Origin: BRH-c32 sp041674625
GTDB lineage: Bacteria; Bacteroidota; Ignavibacteria; Ignavibacteriales; Melioribacteraceae
Direction: 5' to 3'
Assembly: GCA_041674625.1 (NCBI GenBank)
Contig: JBAYVI010000001.1
Span: 62,001 to 126,000, forward strand
DNA: 64,000 nt
Notes under the pieces: model-generated
The model's database searches: none
The model's input: the letters and a program-made list of their open reading frames with translations, nothing else
What the model was told of the DNA's origin: nothing
Part shown: positions 43,320 to 50,997 of the stretch, piece after piece
How positions within the stretch are numbered: position 1 is the stretch's first letter
How the letters are laid out: each line of letters opens with the position of its first letter
Translations under genes and position numbers: made by a program

Positions 43320-44186
43320 CTAATCAACCATCAATAAAGATTCTAATTCGTCTACTTGCGTTTGGGTTAATCCTTTCCCGGCATTCGCTTTACTTAAATA
43401 ATCTACCAATTTATCCCTATACCCTTGGTCTCTTTGTTCCCAATTCAGGAAAAGAGGAATAACATGCATGGGCGGAATCCAATATCCTTTCTTAGCGTAC
43501 TTCATACAGCGCAATGTGCTAGAAATGGGGCAATGAATATTCTTAATTCTGAGAAGTTTTTTCTTTTCATCGTTATCAAAATCTGCATCGACCATTGCTG
43601 TTGGAGGATCGTAAGAAATAACTCCACAACGAATCACCGTGAAATCAAAATTAGAAAGAATCTCCTCCATACTGCCAGTCGCTACAATGGCCCCTTTCTT
43701 AACTGGCTTAATTAACTGGATAATTGGACATGCGAATAGTGGATGGTCAGACGATTCGACTTTAGCAAATGTCATAGAAACATCGTTTTCATGTTTTACC
43801 GTCAGTTTATGCGTTTCTTTGAGAACTTTAACGAAAGTATTAAACGAATCCTCTGTCTGTGAATAAATGTCACAATCTCCAGCAGGAGTGGGATTATGGT
43901 GCTTTGAACACATCCATCTAACATATCCGCCCATAATAAAATAATCTAAATTATTATCTTTGATTGTGTTTATTAACGGAAGAATTTCAAACCAACCCCG
44001 AATAATAGGCGCGTTAACAAACCCGCCTTGAGATAAATAAATATCTTTATCCTCTGGAATTTCTTCTTCGTTTTTATTTGAATCAATCTCAAATTCGCTT
44101 AAAATATTATTTAGCGTAGATTGTTTATTTTGTTCTGCTTCTTTTACTAATTTTTCTTCCTCTTCAAACCAATCAGCCATTATCAT
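43320..44186 (-). CDS. Nucleotidyltransferase-fold protein
   Basis: 288 residues with AAAGGA upstream of ATG. YFIMGGYVRWMCSKHHNPTPAGDCDIYS carries GG...DxD as in polymerase-beta-like nucleotidyltransferases (CCA-adding and relatives), followed by NFDFTVIRCGV and SSTLRCMKYAKKGYW. N-terminal 50 residues are acidic and linker-like. It may add nucleotides to RNA or protein; target unknown. Confidence 0.6.
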   Translation of the reverse strand: MIMADWFEEEEKLVKEAEQNKQSTLNNILSEFEIDSNKNEEEIPEDKDIYLSQGGFVNAPIIRGWFEILPLINTIKDNNLDYFIMGGYVRWMCSKHHNPTPAGDCDIYSQTEDSFNTFVKVLKETHKLTVKHENDVSMTFAKVESSDHPLFACPIIQLIKPVKKGAIVATGSMEEILSNFDFTVIRCGVISYDPPTAMVDADFDNDEKKKLLRIKNIHCPISSTLRCMKYAKKGYWIPPMHVIPLFLNWEQRDQGYRDKLVDYLSKANAGKGLTQTQVDELESLLMVD

Positions 44187-44203
44187 AATTTCCTTTATTT
44201 AAT

Positions 44204-44506
44204 CTAGAATTTATTCAGTAATGATAATTCATTACTCCACTCAAATCTTTTCCAGTACACCTTACACTCTGGGCAATGATAAAATGTTGCGCCGTCATAT
44301 CCGCCACCTATAGTCTCAATAGCGATTTCTTTCCTAAAACATTTTTTATTTTTCCATGAATACCCGTAACATGCTGACGCGATTTCAAATGCTTCTTGCT
44401 CCGATTTTCCTTTCTTTAGAAAGCATTCGTAAATATCTTCACCCCGGAAATCAAATCCACATTCGGGGCATTTATCAGTTTTGCCTATGTGTTTATTTAT
44501 TTTCAT
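44204..44506 (-). CDS. Zinc-ribbon protein
   Basis: 100 residues. CPECGFDF at the start and YHCPECKVYWKRFEW later form a zinc ribbon, with a Tyr/Trp-rich middle (ACYGYSWKNKKC). Function unknown. Confidence 0.65.
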   Translation of the reverse strand: MKINKHIGKTDKCPECGFDFRGEDIYECFLKKGKSEQEAFEIASACYGYSWKNKKCFRKEIAIETIGGGYDGATFYHCPECKVYWKRFEWSNELSLLNKF

Positions 44507-44526
44507 ATTTACCTTTAAAATTATAT

Positions 44527-44744
44527 TTATGGAAGTAGCACATTGCTCAAGTCAGAAAAATCTATCACTCTGCAAATGCGAATATCTCTAATACCATAGA
44601 CCATAGCATCAATCTCCCTACCACATTCAGGACATATTCCATTAACTTGTTCTGTTTCTATACACTGGTGGCCCCAATTACAGACATAATACTTTTATTG
44701 TTATCTTTTGCAGTAAAAGATCGCCCACGGCATTTTTCGTTCAT
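44527..44744 (-). pseudogene. Zinc-ribbon gene broken by a one-base shift
   Basis: ATG 44744 opens MNEKCRGRSFTAKDNN in frame 0, which meets TAG after 28 codons. In the neighbouring frame, switched within a run of four A near 44696, it continues as KYYVCNWGHQCIETEQVNGICPECG...FSDLSNVLLP and stops at 44527. One extra A would join them into a 72-residue protein with CxxxxxxC and CPECG sites. Promoter-like signal lies upstream. See findings. Confidence 0.65.
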
Positions 44745-44778
44745 ATTATCCCCTTTGACCGATGTTATTATTTCTAAC

Positions 44779-44807
44779 ACCTTAACACTTATCAGTACTT
44801 ATGTCAA
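44779..44807 (-). promoter_or_regulatory. Possible sigma-70 promoter
   Basis: On the - strand TTGACA (44807-44802), 17-base spacer, TAAGGT (44784-44779). The -35 is perfect but the -10 matches only three of six bases. Lies between the primase stop and the broken zinc-ribbon gene. Confidence 0.35.
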
Positions 44808-45743
44808 TCAGAAAATCATTCGCCTGATCAATTTCACATCTTCATCGCACAAATCGGCAATATCCGAATTTTCTTTTCCATACTCAATGTAATTTATTTC
44901 ATCAGCAAAAACAAGTTGAGATTCAAGGCGTTTAGAGGCTCTTCTTCCCGGATCATCATTATCAAAGCCTAAATAAAATTTCTTAAATCCCTTATCTCGG
45001 AGCTTAATTATTTGCGATTTTGAGAAGTTTACAGAAAGTAACGCCGCTGTTCCGTCTCCTAACCGACAAGAATTCATCAATCCTTCTACTAAAATAACCT
45101 TATCGGAATTACAATTATCTAAGTTAAATATTAAGTCTCTTCGCCTAGTAACCGCTTCATCATCGAGGCAAAACTGATAAGGAATTATATTTTTGCCATT
45201 AATAATAGAATTCCCTATGTAATTTACGAGTTTATTATTTTCATAGACAGGCCAGATTATTCTGAATTTATTTCTGCCTGTCGTTCCGCTCCACATAACA
45301 TCATACTTCTTTTGAATTTCCAAAAACGAAAATCTTCTTTTCTCTAAATAATCCTTTGCCTCTTTAGGTAAGATAGATGTGAATGTACTTGGAAATTTTA
45401 AAACCGTATTTTGTTTTTCTTCTTGATTTTCTTGCTCTTCAATATTATTTAAAATTTCTTGCGGTTCAAGCTCGTACTGTTTAAGGACTTTGTTTAATTT
45501 ACGATAATCGCATTTTAAAGTTAATTTGATAAATTCATTTAAATTAAACCCCCCGCAGCCCCAACAGTTCAATTTGCCGGTTTTTTCATTAGCAGCAGCG
45601 TGATAGTTATCCTTTCCGCATCTAGGACAAGTTTCAATTCCAATCCAACCATTTCCACCTATGTTCTTGCCAGAAGTCTTATATTTAATATCATTTTCGT
45701 CAAAAAACTTTATAAAATTAAAGTTATTCATTCTTGCTGGCAT
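44808..45743 (-). CDS. DNA primase with TOPRIM domain
   Basis: 311 residues. N-terminal zinc finger CPRC..CWGC (residues about 39-62), TOPRIM motifs VILVEGLMNSCRLG and FYLGFDNDDPGRRAS. Short relative to bacterial DnaG (about 580), as in other phage primases that lack the helicase-binding end. Makes primers for the DnaB-like helicase and DnaE polymerase. ATG 45731 is an alternative start. Confidence 0.85.
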   Translation of the reverse strand: MPARMNNFNFIKFFDENDIKYKTSGKNIGGNGWIGIETCPRCGKDNYHAAANEKTGKLNCWGCGGFNLNEFIKLTLKCDYRKLNKVLKQYELEPQEILNNIEEQENQEEKQNTVLKFPSTFTSILPKEAKDYLEKRRFSFLEIQKKYDVMWSGTTGRNKFRIIWPVYENNKLVNYIGNSIINGKNIIPYQFCLDDEAVTRRRDLIFNLDNCNSDKVILVEGLMNSCRLGDGTAALLSVNFSKSQIIKLRDKGFKKFYLGFDNDDPGRRASKRLESQLVFADEINYIEYGKENSDIADLCDEDVKLIRRMIF

Positions 45744-45924
45744 TTATTTTATTTAAATTCAGCAATAGGTTCCTACAAAATTCATAAGCATCTCGCGTTG
45801 CTTTTGCCCGAATCGTCCTTTCTGATGGATCATCTTCAATCACCATGCATCTTGTGTGTAAACTAGCTATTAATTCATCAAGAATAATAAGCGCTTCTTT
45901 TAAATCACCAAAATTTTCGTACAT
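45724..45924 (-). CDS. Hypothetical small protein
   Basis: 66 residues; helical (LKEALIILDELIASL). Overlaps the primase start. Not recognised. Confidence 0.55.
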   Translation of the reverse strand: MYENFGDLKEALIILDELIASLHTRCMVIEDDPSERTIRAKATRDAYEFCRNLLLNLNKINASKNE

Positions 45925-46250
45925 TACCTTTCCTCAATCTCAATTAACTCTAAATCCCAACCATCCACAATCCCTGATTCCCAATCGGTTGTGATATTTG
46001 TATATCCAACCGTATATAATTTACCGTCTTTTACATCTTCAAGCCCAATAATCCCTTCATCACACATAGATTCAGAAATCTCATCTTCAAGACACTGGCA
46101 TTTATCACAACTACATGATTTTCTTTTCAACTCATTTAATCTAATAGACATTCCGAAACCTTTAGTGGTCGGAAATTTCTGAACACTAGCTTTATATACT
46201 TTTCCTGTACATTGCGATTCGTGACCAGCATCAATTTTAAGATTTATCAT
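45924..46250 (-). CDS. Cysteine-rich protein with acidic tail
   Basis: 108 residues. SCSCDKCQC cluster in the middle, C-terminal beta-strand-rich half (LYTVGYTNITTDWES). Function unknown. Confidence 0.6.
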   Translation of the reverse strand: MINLKIDAGHESQCTGKVYKASVQKFPTTKGFGMSIRLNELKRKSCSCDKCQCLEDEISESMCDEGIIGLEDVKDGKLYTVGYTNITTDWESGIVDGWDLELIEIEER

Positions 46251-46253
46251 TCT

Positions 46254-46391
46254 TTAACCTACATTAAAATCTAAACACATGTACCCTTGTGCCATTAATT
46301 GCCATTCTTTAAAACGATATTTATCTTCATATCCATTTCCGTATAACGCCTTGACGTACCTTAGAGAATAAACAGCGGGGATTTGATACAT
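46254..46391 (-). CDS. Hypothetical 45-residue protein
   Basis: Starts at ATG 46391, ends in MCLDFNVG; the N-terminal MYQIPAVYSLRYVKALYGNGYEDKY and helix after it look well folded. Packed between genes without a gap; not recognised. Confidence 0.5.
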   Translation of the reverse strand: MYQIPAVYSLRYVKALYGNGYEDKYRFKEWQLMAQGYMCLDFNVG

Positions 46392-46399
46392 TTAGATTC

Positions 46400-46675
46400 C
46401 TAATTTAAATTAATAAGATTAGCTACGGAAGAAATTTCTTTGATTTTACGTTTAAGATATACTTCCAGTGGTTCATAAATATCTTCTTGGATTTCTTTCC
46501 TTTCATCATCGTCTTCTGACCAGATACAGAACCCAAGATATTCAATAATTGCAGAATATCCATTTGTTTTAACGCTTAACTCAAATAAGTAATAATCAGG
46601 ATATGTTTCTCCAATCGCATCATAAATTTCATTATTAATATCAAAAACAATATCAGTTATTTCTTTAATGTTCAT
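46400..46675 (-). CDS. Hypothetical acidic protein
   Basis: 91 residues, mixed helix and strand (LSVKTNGYSAIIEYLGFCIW), acidic linker EDDDERKE. Not recognised. Confidence 0.6.
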   Translation of the reverse strand: MNIKEITDIVFDINNEIYDAIGETYPDYYLFELSVKTNGYSAIIEYLGFCIWSEDDDERKEIQEDIYEPLEVYLKRKIKEISSVANLINLN

Positions 46676-46689
46676 TTTATTTCTCTATC

Positions 46690-46869
46690 CTAAAAATCTT
46701 CCGTATAACTATCACCAACTAGCTTATATGAACTCACCTTTACCCCGTCTTCATCAAACGAATCAATATAATCATTATCTTCTTGAAACACTTCATCTTT
46801 ATTAAAGTAAATTGATTCAGGAGCATCGCCATTAGAAGTTACGAAATACTTTTCCTTAATCTCTTCCAT
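46690..46869 (-). CDS. Hypothetical small acidic protein
   Basis: 59 residues from ATG 46869, very acidic (FDEDG, QEDNDYID). Not recognised. Neighbouring starts also use the MEE.. pattern with AGAAAAG sites. Confidence 0.5.
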   Translation of the reverse strand: MEEIKEKYFVTSNGDAPESIYFNKDEVFQEDNDYIDSFDEDGVKVSSYKLVGDSYTEDF

Positions 46870-46884
46870 TCCTTTTCTCCTGTT

Positions 46885-47052
46885 TTATCCGAGTTCAATA
46901 TCTGCATGTTGAGAAATCTTATATTCATTTCCACATTCATCACATTTTTCTGTATCTCCTCTAGGATCTCCGCGCCACCCATCTTGCTTTGCATTACAAT
47001 TCGGACAATTTATATAATCGGCCTTGGAATAAATAATTGTTACTTCTTCCAT
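46885..47052 (-). CDS. Zinc-ribbon small protein
   Basis: 55 residues with CPNCNAKQDGWRGDPRGD and CDECGNEYKIS: a clean two-knuckle ribbon. GGGAG upstream. Function unknown. Confidence 0.6.
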   Translation of the reverse strand: MEEVTIIYSKADYINCPNCNAKQDGWRGDPRGDTEKCDECGNEYKISQHADIELG

Positions 47053-47064
47053 TACTTTTCTCCC

Positions 47065-47232
47065 TTATCCTATATGATATAATTCATCTGCATGTTTTAA
47101 AACCATAATAACTGCTTGGTTTTTAGTTTCAAATGTTCCTAATTCATATGCTTGTGTTTCGTCCCATGCTGTATAGCCGTCTTCTTCATTGCCGGTTACG
47201 AAATTATTTACCCATTCTAATTTCAGATCCAT
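47065..47232 (-). CDS. Hypothetical small protein
   Basis: 55 residues with GGGAGG upstream; ATG shares bases with the previous stop (TAATG). WDETQAYELGTFETKNQAVI is typical of uncharacterised phage proteins. Confidence 0.5.
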   Translation of the reverse strand: MDLKLEWVNNFVTGNEEDGYTAWDETQAYELGTFETKNQAVIMVLKHADELYHIG

Positions 47233-47450
47233 TACTTTCCTCCCATAATATCTTGCAATTCATAAATCTTATTTGCTATCTCAGCACAAATATCAATTAT
47301 TTCTCCGCGTTTATGTTCAAGGCGTTCTGATAATTGCAACCCGTTGCCGTTACCGTTGCCTGTCGTATACATATTCCTAATATTGCCATAACATATTTCA
47401 AAATTATCAATATTTACCATGTCTTTCTGGGTCGTGATTTTCATTCTCAT
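47232..47450 (-). CDS. Hypothetical protein with helical C-terminus
   Basis: 72 residues. A GNGNGNG loop separates a beta N-terminus from a helical half (ERLEHKRGEIIDICAEIANKIYEL). ATG 47444 is an alternative start. Not recognised. Confidence 0.55.
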   Translation of the reverse strand: MRMKITTQKDMVNIDNFEICYGNIRNMYTTGNGNGNGLQLSERLEHKRGEIIDICAEIANKIYELQDIMGGK

Positions 47451-47459
47451 TCTATTGCC

Positions 47460-47612
47460 TTAATTAGAACTAATTCTTTTACGGATATCTTGTTTACGTT
47501 CTTCATCGGCTCTTTCGTATGATACAATAAAATGAAATAATTCTCCTTGATCAAATTCACACAATTTCGCCAATACTGTTTTCACGATTTTATCTACTAT
47601 TTCTGGGTGCAT
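47460..47612 (-). CDS. Hypothetical small helical protein
   Basis: 50 residues, two helices with FDQGELFHFIVSYERADEERK. Directly after the deaminase-like gene (1 base). Confidence 0.5.
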   Translation of the reverse strand: MHPEIVDKIVKTVLAKLCEFDQGELFHFIVSYERADEERKQDIRKRISSN

Positions 47613-47613
47613 G

Positions 47614-48003
47614 TTAGTTATTCCTTTTTTCTAATGTATAACTATTAAATTCATTACTGAACACAACGTTCTTTATTCCTGAAAAACTAATTGCAGCGGA
47701 GCAAATAGGGCACGGTTTCGCATTGGCTATCTTACCGTTCCTCAATAACCTGACAACAATAAGAGAATGTATTTTACCTCTAGATTTCAAAATCGCAGAG
47801 AGTTCGGCATGAAGCTTAATTTGGTCTTTATGCCCATGTTTGTTAGCCAATTTGGACATAGCTGTATGCGTCTTAGAACTGTTCTGGCCGGTAGATAATA
47901 CAGTACCGTGCTTATCAATTGCGATAGCGCCTAGTCTGAATTTTTGATTATTCTTGGACGCTATTTCAATAGCCATATCTATGTAACGTTTGAATTTTTT
48001 CAT
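47614..48003 (-). CDS. Cytidine/deoxycytidylate deaminase family protein
   Basis: 129 residues. LHAELSAI is the HAE zinc/proton site and KPCPIC the PCxxC site. N-terminal SKNNQKFRLGAIAIDKHG fits the family. It may deaminate dCMP to dUMP for dTMP supply, but substrate is not certain. It has its own excellent sigma-70 promoter. Confidence 0.78.
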   Translation of the reverse strand: MKKFKRYIDMAIEIASKNNQKFRLGAIAIDKHGTVLSTGQNSSKTHTAMSKLANKHGHKDQIKLHAELSAILKSRGKIHSLIVVRLLRNGKIANAKPCPICSAAISFSGIKNVVFSNEFNSYTLEKRNN

Positions 48004-48009
48004 TGTGTT

Positions 48010-48038
48010 ATTGTACTAAATCGTGCTTATTTTGTCAA
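48010..48038 (-). promoter_or_regulatory. Sigma-70 promoter of the deaminase gene
   Basis: TTGACA (48038-48033), 17-base spacer, TACAAT (48015-48010): perfect -35, 5/6 -10, ideal spacing, 7 bases before the ATG. The transcript would be leaderless or nearly so. Confidence 0.8.
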
Positions 48039-48050
48039 CGATTATTTATC

Positions 48051-48362
48051 TTACTCACTTATCTTACCTTTTACATACATTTTCTTTGGAGAGAAGTAAA
48101 AATATTTTCCGCTCCAATTTGAACTGTCTTCCATCAAAGCAAGGTCAAGCCCGTTTTTAAAAAATACATACCAAATTAGTTTTAATATTTTCTGTTCTTT
48201 TAAATTATGAAATTTGTTCACTCTCAACATCAATGAGAAGAAACGAGTGGTTTGCAAAACATAACTGTATAAAAGATAAACACAAATAATTAATACAAAC
48301 GAAATTAATGAGCAAATAATAGACCTTCCAACCCATAATGACAAAATATCAAACGTATCCAT
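48051..48362 (-). CDS. Membrane protein
   Basis: 103 residues from ATG 48362 with AAGGAG site. Hydrophobic segment at 12-37 (SIICSLISFVLIICVYLLY), then amphipathic region. Function unknown. Confidence 0.6.
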   Translation of the reverse strand: MDTFDILSLWVGRSIICSLISFVLIICVYLLYSYVLQTTRFFSLMLRVNKFHNLKEQKILKLIWYVFFKNGLDLALMEDSSNWSGKYFYFSPKKMYVKGKISE

Positions 48363-48363
48363 T

Positions 48364-48675
48364 TTACTCCTTGTACTTATCAATAATATTTTGCAGATCA
48401 GAAAGGATTAATTGAGTAGAATTATTTTCGTCGGTTATTAATGTTCTTGCATCTTCATACCACATTTCTAAACAAGTCAAAAGAATTTCTTTGATTTTCG
48501 GCATATTTTGCTCCGGCGAATATGGCAAATCACATTTCAGATAAACTTCTTCAAGGTGTTTTTCCTTATCTGATACGTATTTAATGACTTCATCATATGT
48601 CCACTCCCCATTACGAATAGCCCGAAGTTGTTGCCTTCTTCCGTCTTGGTTAAGAACAAGTGTCCCTTCCGTCAT
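48364..48675 (-). CDS. Stand-alone C-terminal domain of phage nucleotidyltransferases
   Basis: 103 residues. EGTLVLNQDGRRQQLRAIRNGEWTYDEVIKYV resembles the C-terminal segment of larger phage nucleotidyltransferase-like proteins. Here it is a gene of its own with no catalytic part upstream. Start shares bases with the radical SAM stop. Confidence 0.5.
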   Translation of the reverse strand: MTEGTLVLNQDGRRQQLRAIRNGEWTYDEVIKYVSDKEKHLEEVYLKCDLPYSPEQNMPKIKEILLTCLEMWYEDARTLITDENNSTQLILSDLQNIIDKYKE

Positions 48676-49643
48676 TATTTGCTCATAGCGGCAATTTTAT
48701 TAAATGCCACGCAAACGTCTAAACACATTTTAGAACAAATTTTATCTTTATGTGGCGGATTATTATACATCCATTCTTCTCTTTCTTTTCTCATATTCTT
48801 ACCCACGACACCAATTGGATCTCCACCTTCGCGCATATAAATAATACATGGGAAGTGATAACCACCCGCTACAGCCATATCATCAAGAACCAACCGACAA
48901 AGATTTTTACTGCCTCCTAATCCTCTAACATGTTCTCCATTTTGTACTTTGTTGGCTCTGTACTTCAAAATAGGATATTTATTAATTAAATTAGGAGAAA
49001 CTTCTGTCAGCATTTTTAGTGCTTTATCATATTGGGCAGCAGGAATAACTCTAATGTCTGATACTCCTAACGAATCAGCTAATCTTACAGTATTATGAGC
49101 ATCATAAACATTGTCATCTGTAAAAACAACGCCTACAGTAACATAGGTAATTTTCGATAATTCTCGGATATTGTCAACTACTTTATTCCAAGCACCTGTT
49201 ATCCCGCCTGTCATTTTATCCCCGATAGAGCAACAGCCGCTATCTAGAGAAATAGAAAAATCATTTACCCCACACTTGATTAAGTATTTATAATAATCAA
49301 TATCTGCTGATCCATTTGTGGAAATAGCTATATTCTCTACGTTATTTTCTTTACAAAATTTTATTAACAAATCCAATCCTGGATATAGAGTAGGTTCCCC
49401 ACCAGAAAAACGAACATTCTTCAATCCATCTTTTACCCAATATTTCAGTGTCTCCATAGCGGAATCAAACGGCAATTCTCCCGCTATATCAGAACGCAAA
49501 CCACGACAATAAGGACATTTAAAATTGCATTCATCCGTGAGAATTAGTTCGCATCTCCACAAAGGAGAAGTAGCACTTGAATTCATGGCCCTGTCATCTG
49601 AAAGAGTGTAAAATCCGATTTCTTCTAATTTCACTTTATTCAC
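48675..49643 (-). CDS. Radical SAM enzyme
   Basis: 322 residues. CNFKCPYC (C39, C43, C46) is the CxxxCxxC motif binding the 4Fe-4S cluster; GGEPTLYPG and SISLDS follow as SAM-binding pieces. A C-terminal cysteine set (CRLVLDD..FPC..CSKMCLDVC) suggests an auxiliary cluster (SPASM-like). Substrate unknown. No matching precursor peptide is adjacent. Confidence 0.85.
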   Translation of the reverse strand: MNKVKLEEIGFYTLSDDRAMNSSATSPLWRCELILTDECNFKCPYCRGLRSDIAGELPFDSAMETLKYWVKDGLKNVRFSGGEPTLYPGLDLLIKFCKENNVENIAISTNGSADIDYYKYLIKCGVNDFSISLDSGCCSIGDKMTGGITGAWNKVVDNIRELSKITYVTVGVVFTDDNVYDAHNTVRLADSLGVSDIRVIPAAQYDKALKMLTEVSPNLINKYPILKYRANKVQNGEHVRGLGGSKNLCRLVLDDMAVAGGYHFPCIIYMREGGDPIGVVGKNMRKEREEWMYNNPPHKDKICSKMCLDVCVAFNKIAAMSK

Positions 49644-49978
49644 CTAAAAGAAAAACTCATATCGTTGTCTTCCTCTTCAATTATTTTTGCTTCATATAAT
49701 GTTTCAAAGTATCCGCACCAAAATGCAGAAATTGATTCTACTTTATCTTTAGAATTTCCAACGATTACTACCGAATAATCATCTTTATAATAGTTTGGCT
49801 TATCGACTTTTTCTCTATATCTACTATTTTTTGCTTGATAGTACGAATAGTGCTCTTTGATTCTTTTTAAACTTTCTTTCGCATCATCCAGCGAGTCCCA
49901 AGAATATCCTACAATGTCGGTTTCTTCATGAGAGCCGAAATAATCACCTGTTTGATATGTAATTTCTATTGTATACAT
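49640..49978 (-). CDS. Hypothetical protein
   Basis: 112 residues, beta-rich with YSWDSLDDAKESLKRIKEHY and IVGNSKDKVESISAFWCGYFETLYEAKII. Phage protein family of unknown role. Confidence 0.6.
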   Translation of the reverse strand: MYTIEITYQTGDYFGSHEETDIVGYSWDSLDDAKESLKRIKEHYSYYQAKNSRYREKVDKPNYYKDDYSVVIVGNSKDKVESISAFWCGYFETLYEAKIIEEEDNDMSFSFR

Positions 49979-50190
49979 TATTCCTCCTTCAACTTCTGAA
50001 TATTTTCTATATGGATAGCTTTCTCTGCTTGGCCTTGTGCGTGATCGTCAAATACTTTAGAGTTACATTCTGGACAAATACAGTAATTGTTATTAACTGT
50101 CCAGCCGTAGTGTTCTTGGTTTTCCCCTAAGAGGTAAGTGTTATCCTCTTCTTTACACAAGTCACATTTGAGGTGAATTGATACGCCCAT
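49978..50190 (-). CDS. Zinc-binding small protein
   Basis: 70 residues. CDLCKEEDNTY and CICPECNSKVF are zinc knuckles, with an HENIQKLKEE helix at the end. Function unknown. Confidence 0.65.
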   Translation of the reverse strand: MGVSIHLKCDLCKEEDNTYLLGENQEHYGWTVNNNYCICPECNSKVFDDHAQGQAEKAIHIENIQKLKEE

Positions 50191-50208
50191 TTTGTGGCCT
50201 CCGTGAAT

Positions 50209-50430
50209 TTATTTTAATTTAGAAACCCTTACTTGGTTATTCCTATAAAATTTTTCTACGGTTATTCTTTTATTTATATCTGTACCGTCTGGATACAAAC
50301 CCAATATTAATTCATTAATTGCAATCATATTATCATAATCTTGAATAATATAATCAGAAACATACGCTGCCATTTGAAGTTTTATTAATTTCATTTTAAT
50401 CTTTAATGAATTTTCGCCAGTTATTCCCAA
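50209..50430 (-). CDS. Hypothetical helical protein
   Basis: 73 residues from TTG, or 61 from ATG 50394 (MKLIKLQMAAYVSDYI). Helical with YPDGTDINKRITVEKFYRNN. Not recognised; start unclear. Confidence 0.5.
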   Translation of the reverse strand: MGITGENSLKIKMKLIKLQMAAYVSDYIIQDYDNMIAINELILGLYPDGTDINKRITVEKFYRNNQVRVSKLK

Positions 50431-50439
50431 TTAAACCAC

Positions 50440-50661
50440 CTATCCCAAATCCAAAAAGAAACATCGAAAACAAGTCCATTTAGTACTATAACTAACATTT
50501 ACGTTTCTAGTACAAGAATAATCTTTCTCACAAGAAGAACATGTTATTGTCGCGTCTCCGTCTGCTCCGTCTCCGAAATCAATTTCCCAGGAATCCCGTT
50601 CAGTTTTACCACAATGCGGGCAAACTGGTTCAAATGTATATTCTGTGTCGTATTGGTGCAT
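50440..50661 (-). CDS. Zinc-ribbon protein
   Basis: 73 residues. CPHCGKTERDSWEIDFGDGADGDATITCSSC is a typical phage zinc ribbon; CFRCFFLDLG at the end. Function unknown. Confidence 0.65.
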   Translation of the reverse strand: MHQYDTEYTFEPVCPHCGKTERDSWEIDFGDGADGDATITCSSCEKDYSCTRNVNVSYSTKWTCFRCFFLDLG

Positions 50662-50670
50662 ATTAGTGTC

Positions 50671-50850
50671 TCAAAAATAAGAATTAATAACGTTTTCGGA
50701 AAATTCTTTCATTTCTTCAACATCAAGTATCATTGCATAATGCTGAATAATTTGTTCAAAGTCGTGCTTAAAATGATCTTCATTAGAAACAGCTTCTGTG
50801 CTTACTTCAAACATCTTCATAACTTTACCGTTTATTAATTTAGTTTCCAT
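50671..50850 (-). CDS. Hypothetical acidic helical protein
   Basis: 59 residues from ATG 50850; helical (EEMKEFSENVINSYF). It is the last - strand gene before the TnpB element. Not recognised. Confidence 0.5.
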   Translation of the reverse strand: METKLINGKVMKMFEVSTEAVSNEDHFKHDFEQIIQHYAMILDVEEMKEFSENVINSYF

Positions 50851-50928
50851 ACTTAATCCTTATTATTCCTCATCGTTATTGTTACCTAGCCATTCGCTGT
50901 CTAGGAAGGCTAGGTTTACAAATAATAT

Positions 50929-50956
50929 TAAAGTTTTTATACTATTATTCCGATAA
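50929..50956 (+). promoter_or_regulatory. Sigma-28-like promoter before tnpB
   Basis: TAAAGTTT (50929-50936), 12-base spacer, TCCGATAA (50949-50956): 8/8 and 7/8 matches to the FliA consensus but spacer one base long. The ATG is 41 bases downstream. The tail GATAAGGTA is shared with the - strand promoters at 18.7 and 54.1 kb. Confidence 0.6.
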
Positions 50957-50997
50957 GGTATTTATAGAAACGATTCATTCTCTGCAAAAGGATTAAC

